DNA from: Bilabrum cf. latius
Lineage: Eukaryota > Bigyra: Bicosoecida > Bigyra > Bicosoecida
Reading direction: 5' to 3'
Length of the DNA stretch: 64,000 nucleotides
NCBI GenBank assembly: GCA_965178125.1
Contig: OZ237756.1
Span: 806,001-870,000 of the forward strand
Part shown: positions 31,074 through 41,463 of the stretch, in pieces
Layout of the letters: every line of letters begins with the position of its first letter
Position numbering within the stretch: the first letter of the stretch is position 1
The notes under the pieces: model-generated
What the model saw: only the letters and a program-made list of their open reading frames with translations
The model's database searches: none
What the model was told of the DNA's origin: nothing
Translations under genes and position numbers: made by a program

Positions 31074-33085
31074 TCAGAACATCCGGTTCCATGCCCGATC
31101 GCAGGCTGGCTCGTCAGGCTTGGAGCAGCGTGGCGTGCGTGGCTGCTCGTCGATTTCACGGATGCGCTTCAGGCATGTGATCACCAGGCCTTCCACCTGG
31201 GGCTTTGGCGTCGCATAGCCAGCGAACGGCTGCAGCAGCTCCAATGCGTCAGCCCGTGGCGGGGCGTCGCGCTGCGGCCCCCGCCACCAGCGGGAGGCGT
31301 CCGCCCACAGGGTGTACGAGATGAACTGGTCACCAGCCCTCAGGATCGAGCACGACGGGACCGACTGCCGCTGGACGGCTTGGGTCCACAACCAGATCAG
31401 GACCGTCTCTGGGGCAGCCTTGCGTGCCTTCAAGTCGATGCTTTGCCCGTAGGAGGAGATGGCGAGTTGGAGTAGCTCCCGGCGTGCTGCGAAGGCGCCG
31501 TCCCCATCGTCGAGAGGCGCGGCCTGCATGTCGTCTGCCGTGGCCTCCTCGAGCCGTCCTGTCACCGTCTGGCGCAGTGCGATGCACTGGAGGCCCCTGT
31601 GCGCGAAGACCACCTGCAGGTCCGCGAGCAGCACACCCTGCCCACGGTCCCGCCCGTCGACTAACGCGATCCGATGATACCCAGCGGCCCGCCTGTACTC
31701 CGCCTGGAATGCCGTCGCTGCCGCCACGAAGGCGCTCAGCGCCTTGGCCCCGTCCTTGGGTGCCTTGGCGTGTTCCGTTGCCGAGCCGCCGCCCATCGCT
31801 GCGTCCACTAGCGCCTTTGCCATCTCCGCCAGCTGTACTTGTCCCACCGTGGTGTCAAATCCTATGCTCTACATGTCCGCCTGAAGTGCCCTGTCGATGA
31901 ACTTGAACATCGCGCCCCGCAGCAGCGATGCAGCCGGTCCCATGTTGCTCTTGTCGGTTGCATTCGTATGCGCTGCTTCACGTCGCAGTGCTGCGGCCGT
32001 CGTGGCTGTCGGGGCTGAGGCCGGGGAGGCCGGTGCGAAGGGGACAGCGGGCGCTTCGATCTCACCGAGTGCACGGGGGGGGAAGATGGCTGAGTGCCCC
32101 AGGGAGGCTGTCAGCTGCAGCAGGGCGCGGTCGTGCGGCGAAGCGGAGGCACCGCGCTCATGTCGGAGCGTGTTCACGGCAGACGCAAGGGTCTTCAACG
32201 AGGAGCGGCTGCTGGTGAGGGCGGCACTGTGGAGGAGCTGGAGGTTGTCGTCGAGGACGCCGTGGGCAGTGGCGTGGATCTGTAGCGCGTACCACTCCGC
32301 CGGGCAGGCCGCGGCGACCAGCAAGGCCAGCGCATCAGCTGCAGGCGTCAGCTTGGCCACGTGCGCCGGGCGCATGGCAGGGAGGGCATCAGTCTCCTCG
32401 GGGGCCGAACGCAGGTCCATCCCGCGAATCCAGTCGGACACCCAGGCCGTGAGCTGCTCCGCGATGCTTGTGCCCCGGGGATTGGCTCCGCCAGCGCCAC
32501 TGGCGGGCGCCGGCAGCTGGGCCAGGGGCAGGGCGCCAGCCGTCGGCCCGTCCGACACCACCGAAGTCGCGTCCACGTCAGTGTCGTTGCCATCCTCGTC
32601 ATCCTAAGCGCCCCCCGCTGCGGCTTGGTCCACGTCGGCCGGGCCAGCGTCGGCAGAGGTGGCCGCCTTGGACGGGAACAAGCTGCGCGAGACGGTAGTG
32701 CTGAGGTACCCCAGGAAACCAGGCTGATTCTTGCGCGAGTACGAGGCAAGCCGTCCAAAGTACATCCTGACGTTGGTCCGCAACGCTACAAGCGACGTGG
32801 CGTTGAGCGCGTCAAGGCGCAGGGAGCAGATATCGCGTTCGGACCTCGCGATGAGCCTATCTACGGCGCCGGGGTCTCTCAAGAGCGTAGCAGCGGCAAG
32901 ATCCTCCGCAGATGGCTCTTCGGGCAACCCTCTCAAGAACAGGGCCGGTGGCGCGCCAACAAGGCCGCGGAGAGCGTTGCGTCGGCATGGAGGGCCGTTG
33001 GTAAGTCGAGCACCAGCCGTAAGGCGGCATGGCCGTTGCGAGCCGTCACGGCCTCGCGAATTCCGTTCAGTTCAATCGATGTCAT
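31074..33085 (-). mobile_element. Retroelement gag-like reading frame, frameshifted
   Basis: Minus-strand frame from ATG 33085 (MTSIELNGIREAVTARNGH) to TGA 31074-31076, about 670 residues, with TAG read as Gln near 32604 and 31870. The frame changes once around 32935, where the first part ends in TGA. It is mostly helical and Ala-rich with no catalytic motif, followed 3' by the pol frame. Position and composition suggest a structural gag protein. The frame change means this copy is decayed or the DNA has an error. Region 30887-31073 between gag and pol contains overlapping open frames, one starting MEPDVLTAW at 31092, which could be the true pol start. Confidence 0.55.
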
Positions 33086-33636
33086 GGCAAATATATAGCG
33101 GCTGCTACGGGAGATACTACTGGGCTTCACCCCGAACGACTGGTTCTTCACCGGTCCACCTGAATGCGGTATTCATCTGACACTACGAATGTACACACCA
33201 CTTTCCCCATGCACCCGACTGGCCTCGTCGCCACATGGCTTCCTGTTCCTGTTCCCCGCCCTAGGGACCGTGTGCTTTGCTCCCAGCATTGCCATCTTGG
33301 CCCTATCCTTTCAGCTTGCACGCGCCGGTCCTGGCCGACCTGCCGTGCGCCCCATCTGTCCACCCGCCTGTTGGCCTTCTGCGTGCTGCTGGCCATGCAG
33401 TCCGCTGCCACCCGCGTCTCCCTCGTGCCTTGCACCTGGAGCCCCCATTCCTCCCGTTGTGTTCTCCCTGTTGACACCGCACTGTCGTCGCCTGTGCCGG
33501 TGTCCCCCTCTTCTTCTCCACCTCCTGTCCTCCTGCGCCCACCTCGTCTTCCGTCTCACCTCTGCTCCCCGTTGCTTCAATCCTGATGTCCGAGTACATA
33601 TAACAGTTTGAGTGCGTGTGTGGGCCTCCCCTGTGG
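33086..33636. other. Intergenic, no gene seen
   Basis: Pyrimidine-rich + strand (many CCCT/TTCC runs) upstream of the pseudokinase-ARM gene; could contain its promoter and 5' UTR. Overlapping open frames on both strands do not look coding. Confidence 0.45.
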
Positions 33637-36600
33637 ATGGTGGAGATGATGCCTGACCCGAAATCGGTGTGCAATGACATCGGGGATGATGACGTTGGTA
33701 GTAGTGACGATGCGGAGGAAGGTGTACCGTCCGCTGGCGCCGCCCCCTTGCGGCCCCGCAAGGCACAGATGGTGGGCATGGAGCTGCTGCAGAGGCGCAT
33801 GTGCGACCATCTGGAATACCTGGAGAATGATGAGCCGGGATCTATGTCTGATGATGTGCTTGTGCAGCTGTCCAGCGACATCGCGGATGGCGTGCATCAC
33901 CTGCTGCAGCATGGGGTGGTGCACCGTGTCCTGAAGCTGGACAACGTGATGTGGGACTCGAAGGGGGGTCCGGAGGGCGTGGGTCGTGCGGTGCTGACCG
34001 GCCTGGGGTGCTCGCTGCGCGTGCATGTGGAGGAAAAAATATCACTGTTAGCTGATCCCGCTGCTGCCACTGCTGCTGGTAGTTGTGTCAGCATATCGTC
34101 CCCGTGTGTAGAGGAGGCACTGGATCGGGTCACGTATCGGTACCTAAAGGATAATGGTGACGGGCTTGGCGGCAATCAGGCACATCTGGCCCCTGAGGTG
34201 CTTGACGGGTGGAACAGGGGGGCGGCAGGAGACGACACAGCCGAGGTACCATTTGGAAAGCAGGCCTCGTGGGAGCTGGGTGTGCTGCTGCACGAGCTGG
34301 CCACGGGAGGGCAGCACCCGTTCGGCGACTCGTATCCTGGTGAACTGCAAGAGGGCACCAAGACTAAACCAGGAGAGCTGGCAGCTGCATTGCATGCATG
34401 TGTGGCGCCGATGGCAGGTCAGGATATGCTATCTAAACGTCCTGGATGGTATGTTATGATCATCCGTGACCTGCTTTGCATCGATCCCGGGGACAGGATG
34501 GGAGTGCAGGAGGCCATGGATATGTTGCAATCTGGCGGAGACTCACTTAGAGGACCATCTCCAGATGCTGACGTCAGCGCCCTGCTGCCTGCGTTGCTTG
34601 CCGGGGGCGAGGAGTGCGAATCAGCGGTGGTCAGGATCAGGGCGCTGGTGGATGGACTGCAATCAAAGGGGGACTGGGATGGGGTGTACCGAGTGCTTTA
34701 GCAGCTGGGGGTCGAGTCGGGACTCAACCAAGCCAATGATGCAGATACAAGTGCCCATCAGCTGCTCGAAGATGTCAGAACCGCCGTCTCGGATCACGTG
34801 CTATCAAACACAGGCGAGCTGGAGAGGATCGTGAAGTGCCTCGGCTTGGATAGGAGGATGGACCCCGAGATGGGAGCACTGTTGATATGGCGCGCATGTT
34901 TTAGAAACAAAAGAGCACGGCGGATCCCGTTTGCTGAAGCGGGTGCAATCGCAGGGGTGGTCGGCCTGCTTGGATCTAGAAAGGGTAGGGTGGCCGAGAT
35001 TGCGGCGCGGGAGCTGTCGAGTATGGCTGTCGAATCCGAAGGCCTGAAGCAGGCTGTTGTAGATGCAGGTGCGCTGCCTGGGCTGGTGGGCCTGCTTGGA
35101 TCCAGCAAGGGCTTGGAGGCCGAGACGGCGGCTTGGGCACTGCTTAATATCGCAGCTGGATCCGATGGCGTGAGGCAGGCTATAGTGGATGCAGGTGCGC
35201 TGCCTGGGCTGGTGGGCTTGCTTGGATCCAGCAAGAGCTTGGAGGCTGAGAAAGTTGCATGGGCGCTTCAAAACATTGCCGGTGCGTCCAATAGCCTGAA
35301 GCGGGTTGTAATTGCTGCAGGTGCACTACCTGGGCTGGTTGGCCTGCTTGGATCCAACAAGGGCTTGGAGGCCGAGAGAGCGGCATGGGCACTGCTTAAT
35401 ATCGCAGCTGGATCGGAGGGCCTGAAGCAGGCTGTAGTAGATGCAGGTGCGCTGCCTGGGCTGGTGGGCCTGCTTGGATCCAGCAAGGGCTTGGAGGCAT
35501 AGAGAGCGGCATGTGCGCTTCTTAATATCGCAGCAGGATCGGAGGGTATGCGGCAGGCTGTAGTAGATGCAGGTGCGCTGCCCGGGCTGGTGGGCCTGCT
35601 TGGATCCAGCAAGGGCGAGGAGGCCGAGAGAGCGGCATGGGCACTGCTTAATATCGCAGCTGGATCGGAGGGCCTGAAGCAGGCTGTAGTAGATGCAGGT
35701 GCGCTGCCTGGGCTGGTGGGCCTGCTTGGATCCAGCAAGGGCGAGGAGGCCGAGAAAGCTGCATGTGCGCTTCTTAATATCGCAGCAGGATCGGAGGGTA
35801 TGCGGCAGGCTGTAGTAGATGCAGGTGCGCTGCCCGGGCTGGTGGGCCTGCTTGGATCCAGCAAAGGCGAGGAGGCTGTGATTGCGGTGAGGGCCCTTTT
35901 GAATATCTCTGTTGGATCCGATGGCCTGAGGCATGCTGTAGTGTATGCAGGTGCGCTGCCCGGGCTGGTGGGCCTGCTTAGATCTAGCAAAGGGGAGGAG
36001 GCCGAGAGAGCTGCATGGGCGCTTCAATACATTGCCGGTGCGTCCAATAGCCTGAAGCGGGCTGTAATTGATGCAGGAGCGCTGCCTGGGCTGGTTGGCC
36101 TGCTTGGATCCAGCAAGGGTGAGGAGGCATAGAGAACGGCATGTGCGCTTCTTAATATCGCAGCAGGATCGGAGGGTATGAGGCAGGCCGTGGTAGATGC
36201 AGGTGCGTTGCCCGGTCTGGTGTGCCTGCTTGGATCCAGCAAGGGTTTGGAGGCCGAGAGAGCGGCATGGGCACTGCTTAATATCGCAGCTGGATCGGAG
36301 GGCCTGAAGCAGGCTGTAGTAGATGCAGGTGCGCTGCCTGGGCTGGTTGGCTTGCTTGGATCCAGCAAGGGCGAGGAGGCCGAGAAAGCTGCATGGGCGC
36401 TTCAAAACATTGCCAGTGCGTCCAATAGCCTGAGGCAGGCTGTAGTGGATGCAGGTGCGCTGCCCGGGCTGGTGGACCTGCTTGGATCTAGCAAAGGCGA
36501 GGAGGCTGAGAATGTGACATGTGCGCTTCTTAATATTGCAGCTGGATCGAAGGACCTGAAGCAGGCCGTGGTGGATGCAGGTGCGTTGCCCGGACTGGTG

Positions 36601-36801
36601 GTGTTGCTGTGTTTAAGCAAAGGCGAGGAGGCTACAACTGCGGTGGAAGCACTGCGTTGTATCTCTTGCGGATCGGAGGGCCTGAAGCAGGCTATAGTGG
36701 ATGCAGGTGCGTTGGGCCCACTGAGGCAGCTGAGGGACTCTATCACAGGACCAACTCGCACGAGGGTACGAGCGGCTCTGCTGGTTTTGGGCGAGGCGTG
36801 A
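33637..36801 (+). CDS. Pseudokinase-armadillo repeat fusion protein
   Basis: 1,054 residues from the first ATG (33637) to TGA, crossing TAG at 34699, 35500 and 36130. Residues ~25-320 resemble a protein kinase C-lobe: GVVHRVLKLDNVMWD replaces the catalytic HRDLK..N (Asp is Val), LTGLGCSL stands at the DFG position, then LAPEVLDG, SWELGVLLHELATGGQHPFG and RPGW/DPGDRM. The glycine loop and the Lys of the N-lobe are not seen. It is therefore a probable pseudokinase. Fifteen or so 42-residue ARM repeats follow. TAG at 35500 and 36130 falls where sister repeats have Glu (LEAERAA). It may act as a scaffold or decoy in signalling or immunity (inference). Paralogue of the gene cut by the viral block. 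Confidence 0.8.
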
Positions 36802-36949
36802 TCTTCGGTATAAGTCCATGGATATCCAATGTATCTTGGGGAAGCTAGCTGATCCGGGATCGGGCCCTTGTCAAGGTGCTTGTACTGCCCTTACCTGTAG
36901 TATAAGGTTCTGAACACATGATGAGGCTACTGGTAGTACAGGCGTGGAC
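36802..36949 (+). repeat. Segmental duplication downstream of ARM gene, copy 2 (first part)
   Basis: Same 3' flank as 23303 onward, interrupted at 36950 by the transposon-like element and resuming at 38589. Compared with copy 1, it contains small insertions such as GATCCGG. Confidence 0.75.
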
Positions 36950-38580
36950 CAGGGCTGCGCGTTATTAAGGGCTCCTTAATAACGTGGATTTTCGCCAGCG
37001 GAGGCCTTAATAACGGAAGTCACTTTGTCGCCTCAATAGCCCATGATAATGGTTGAGAATAGTAAATATAGTTTAAATAGTTTTTAGTTTATTCGTATGG
37101 GCGGTTGTAATATCAATATTGCTATTATTTAGCCAGTATGAGCGTGCTACAATTCAAACCTTTAACGTCGAACCCACGCAGGTCGGCACCAGGCCAAGAA
37201 AAGGCAGATATCGCCGCCAAAGTCTAGCTTAATAGCAAGATCAAGAGATGCTTACTCAAAATAGCCGGCTGGTATTCGTAAATACCACGAGGTTAGGAGT
37301 GCAGCTGAGCTACTACTGAAGCTAGGTGCAGGGCTCCTTTTGGGTGCAAGACTGTGTGGCCCGACCGGACATTACTTTAATGTACTCCACAATGTTACCG
37401 ATATTGATACAACATCCAGTGCGAAGGAGCTTGAGGCGCGATTAATGCGTCTGCTGATGCAGCACGACGATCTGCCCATGCTTGCACTTGGGCGCACCAA
37501 CACCTTCTCAGACAGCCCAGAAGCAAAGGCCATGGCGTCTTGTTTGCGGACTCAGCGTGCTAGAACTATACTGATGTGGATAATGAAGGTAAATCACGCT
37601 ATATCTGCGGTATTGAAGAGGATGAATTCGGATGCATCATCGTCGGCTGCTCGGGTCTTGGGCAAGGCATGGCTCGAGAAGAACAAGTGGTGGATGCTGC
37701 CAAACACCGCCGTTGGCTATGTGTTTTTATTACTGAAGATGGGCTGGTGCTGATGGATTCGTACGAAGCTCAGGCATACCACAGGCGTGAGCTTCTCCGA
37801 CCGAAGCAGACGCAAGAGCATCTGCTGGGTAGATCTAGGCAGGCCGCAATGACGCCCTTAAGGTTAACAAGGATCTCGCACCAGGAATAACCATCGGACA
37901 GGCTGCAGGTGACGGTACATGTTTGTTCAATTCGCTTGCGCAGCTGCTTCCTGAGGGCCCGACCACCTCATAGCCTTGTAGGTTGCGCAAGGCCATCGTT
38001 GACGAGGTCAAAAAGGGCATGGGCGACGGCGTCAGAGGAGGCTCGACAGTTCTCGGGGAGATGTTGCAGACACCTGACGGCACGGAAAAGATGCTGATCT
38101 TGTAGTAGTACGTGAACAGCGTGCGCAAGGACGGTGTGTGGGGTGGTCAAATCGAAGTAATGGCTGCAGCGAGGGCCTGATGGGTACTTCTACTCGGTAC
38201 ATGCCCCCTCCTCATCCCGTCAAGTGGTCGCCATACACTTAATGGGCTCCTATTACAGCCCGTGCCATGCAAGCTATGTGGTTCTGCGAGCCTTGGTCGT
38301 CGAGCACGAGTGAAGGGTGTCATGGCTTCTTGTGGCTATCCGGCAAGCGTCACAGCCTGGATAACTACCAGAATGTATTGCTTTGTAGTATACTAAGATG
38401 TTGTTTATAGTATGTGGCCTATATATCATGCATAGCTCCCAATATATGGACGAAATGAAGAAGATCCAAGGACCCGATCTTAATAACGTGGATTATTTTG
38501 AAAATCTTCTTAATCACCGGCTTAATCACGGATATTGGGTCCCGGTATTAAGGTTTTGGCCTTAATAACGCACAGCCCTG
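36950..38580 (+). mobile_element. hAT-like DNA transposon, non-autonomous or decayed
   Basis: 1,631 bp insertion with near-perfect ~20 bp inverted ends CAGGGCTGYGCGTTATTAAG, flanked by the 8 bp direct repeat GCGTGGAC (36942-36949 and 38581-38588). The paralogous flank at 23303 has a single GCGTGGAC and no insert, giving an empty-site control. Eight-base target duplications and CAGGG ends are typical of the hAT superfamily. Just inside each end are short palindromes built from TTATTAAGG/CCTTAATAA. No transposase is seen. The only coding remnant is an OTU-protease-like gene. Confidence 0.85.
37138..38312 (+). pseudogene. OTU-type cysteine protease-like gene, broken
   Basis: Coding character moves between all three + frames. 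The clearest part, 37863-38180, reads GDGTCLFNSLAQLL (catalytic Asp/Cys box of OTU proteases), then RKAIVDEV and YVNSVRKDGVWGGQIEVMAAARA, matching the OTU 'Y...M....WGG..E..AL' block with TAG read as Gln. The frame then meets TGA, and the continuation (YFYSVH...VVAIHLMGSYYS, 38184 onward, where the catalytic His block should be) is shifted. An upstream segment (SRYICGIEEDEFGCIIVGC, from 37594) is in another frame. Frameshifts or lost introns explain this. OTU enzymes remove ubiquitin; several mobile elements and viruses carry them. Confidence 0.65.
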
Positions 38581-41274
38581 GCGTGGACGGACAAGAAGAG
38601 GAGGGTGACGATGGATATCATTGGAGGTCTTCAGGTGCGTGACATGGCTTGCGTCGGGGCAGGAGAAAGTGAATTGCAGGGTGCGGCGGGAGGGGCCGTA
38701 GGTCCAGCTCCGAGCGCATGCGGTGGCTGTGGGTGCTTGGTCTGGTGGAGTGCTGAGCGGTCAGTTCGCGTGGTTCCGTAGGTGGCGAAGGTGGAGCGGG
38801 CCCGTTGGGAGGCCGCCCGCCGGTCCTCGTCCTCGTCTAGGGGACACACGGGGGGCAGCTTCAGCGGTGGGAGGTCCTCGGGGGGCGGAGGGGGCGGGTG
38901 GTAAACTAGAGCTGTCGAGTCCACCCTTCTCGATCGGATCCGAGTGCCTGACAGGGTGAATTCCCTAGCTCGGATTCATCACTCGTGGAACCTGCGGCCA
39001 TCGGATGCTCTAATCGATTCTGAGCTTAGGTAAGTGTCATGGGGTCGGCCAATCCCTGGTCCGACGGATGTCTCGGGCTGGGTGCGGAACGAAAAACTTA
39101 AGGCAACATCCGGATCTGATCCTGACAGTCTTGAGTCATGACGACCATTTCGATTGATTCTGAGTAGCCTGACGTATCCTGCGGCAACTTGTCTGGTTCT
39201 CAAACACCACCAAATGAGGGTTATAATTCATTAAATCCGGATCAACGGCGGCTCATATCCCCTGCATTGAGCACGTCCCAGTCGGCCGGCTCTGGATTCG
39301 ACTGATGCACCCAGGTTGGGATCCCACCCTTCAGACTTCTAGCGATCCCTTCGTGCACCATGGCCGATCCACACCCTGTCTTCCCACTGGATTCGTACTT
39401 TGGGATGGGTCTCACAATCGAAGTCGGCACGCTGCTGCTAGGCCTGCTCTGGGTTTCAGCTAAGTAACTGGCGGATACAGCTCTATCGGCAGGTGCATAC
39501 GCCTGGTGGTCGCTAGGTGCTTCATGGTTCAAGATCCCAGCCCTCTGAGCTCCACCATCGAAGCTACGACTGCTTCTGGTGCTTCTCCTTGTTGTCCACA
39601 TCTGATGAGTGCCGCTGGCAGAGTGCTCTGTTGGTGGGAGTGGCTGCCGACTTGCAGGTGACGAGCCATCGCGAGCCTGCGCCACAGTCCATGATACGGT
39701 GCTGCCGGTGGATGCCGATGCTGTCATCCCTGGCGCGGGAAGTGACCCCCACTCGTCACACTAATTGCCTGCTCCCTTTTCTCCTGTCTCGGGCACACTC
39801 GGCCAACTGCTTGCGTCACCAGGTGCCCCCCGATGCGTGCTGTGTTCACGTATGTCTGCAGAAGCTTGCAGACGATGTGAGGCATGGCCAGGAGTATGAC
39901 CAGGGGCATGGCGAGGGGCAGGTGTGACGAGCCCGTGCGGCAGATGGTACCCTGCAGGTGCGCCAAGCAGACCGGTTGCGATGTACTACGGCGGCAACCA
40001 CTGGGTTTGATTCTTCTCCGCTCGCCTACGCTGCCCCCGACCTCTGTCTGCTCCGACTTGATGTCCTATGCCTGCGTCTACTACTTCACCGGCGGCACTG
40101 GAAATAAAAGCACCGCTGCCAGCATTGCTGGCAGTTGCATTTGTGGCGCTGCTGCCCGGGGCTTTTGGTGGACCACATCCCTGCTAATCTGCACCTACAT
40201 ACATTCGAAGTATCCGCAGCGCATAAAAACCTAACTCTATTCTGGCTTCATGAGAGTATCCGGGGAGTGGGCTCCTGAATAAGGACTGGAGCGCCCAAGT
40301 GCGAGTGCGTACGTCACGGTTCATTGCCAAGCCTGCCACGACACTAGAATCTACACCACACTACTCCAGCTTGCTGATGACATAAGATAATAAAATACGA
40401 GCTGGTTTAGACTCCAATCTTCGTACTTGACGCAGGAATAGTCTGTACAACACCCGGTCTATTCGTCCCATGACTTGTCAGGCGCTTGATACTTCCGTTC
40501 CACTGTGGCGCACAAACACGCTAATATGATGTACGTTGGCCAAGTCCGTCACGGATGGTTGGTACAGAGTGCGGCTGGCCACACTACCGACTGGCCGTGT
40601 CAGGCAATCGTTGCAAACCAAAGTGCTCCGTCGAAATACAACTACAGTGCTGCTAATGCGCAGCAACGCGATTGTATTCTTAGTTGTTTTTTTTGGCTAC
40701 ACAGTGCGGATTTTTGCCGTGAACGAACGAAGAAATCTTTATTTTCGAGCCCAACATTCGATACCTGGGAGCAGTTCCGGTTTGAGCGCAGCGACTCCCG
40801 ATCGGAGCCTGATGAGGTGAGCGCGGTCAGCCTGAGCGCTACCTTCGACTCGCCTGACGTTGTAACAGCAACACGTGGGCGCTTAAGCTATCCAAAACCC
40901 AGAGCCATTAATACATTAAGTCTATTTTTAGAGGAATAAGGTCATCTCGGACACCTCAAAGGCACCATTTGTCGCCTGACGGTACGGCCCGTGCTCTGCA
41001 GTCTCGCGGTGACGATCCGACTTTGCTCGGCAACTGCGGGCAGGACGGCCACATTACCATGCAATCATCGCCTTTTAACCTTACACCACATGGATCTGAC
41101 CCCCGAGTATCTCGGAAAGGGATTATGCGGGGAAGAGTTGGAACAGGCGCTTCAGCTTCGTAAGAGTTGATTGTGTTGTAATATTGCGGCCAAACTTCGT
41201 CACCAGTCCCCGGCAAGAGACACATAGCTAGACGTGTCATATTTACAGATTGTTTGCACCGCAGGTAGCAGCAA
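38581..41274. other. Duplicated flank, then intergenic DNA
   Basis: 38589-38903 completes the segmental duplication matching 23420-23770. Beyond it I see no supported gene. A minus-strand frame 39242-39727 (161 residues, Ser-rich) and a plus frame 40505-40939 exist but lack recognisable features and are more likely chance. 40700-41270 may hold the promoter or first exon of the LRR gene: its frame is open upstream of 41464 through two TAG codons back to at least 41230. Confidence 0.5.
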
Positions 41275-41463
41275 GTGCAAGCTCTTCGCCCGAAACGGTC
41301 GAGCCGCTGGCACTCGGCGGCTCAATCTGCCATTGCCGGTCTCAAATCGAGCGTCAGCGGCCCGAAGCGATTTGATGCAGCAGCACAAAGCAAAGTTCAA
41401 TCACCACCAGATGCGTTGGACAAGCTTCTTGGACTGGATCAGCGTCTTTCTCCAATTTAGCGC

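Noticed and set aside
35326-36405. 359-residue minus frame across the ARM repeats
   Set aside because: Shadow created by the 126 bp repeat; no ARM or other pattern in that frame.
39242-40939. Possible genes at 39242-39727 (minus) and 40505-40939 (plus)
   Set aside because: No motif, no codon bias distinct from surroundings, no supporting neighbours.
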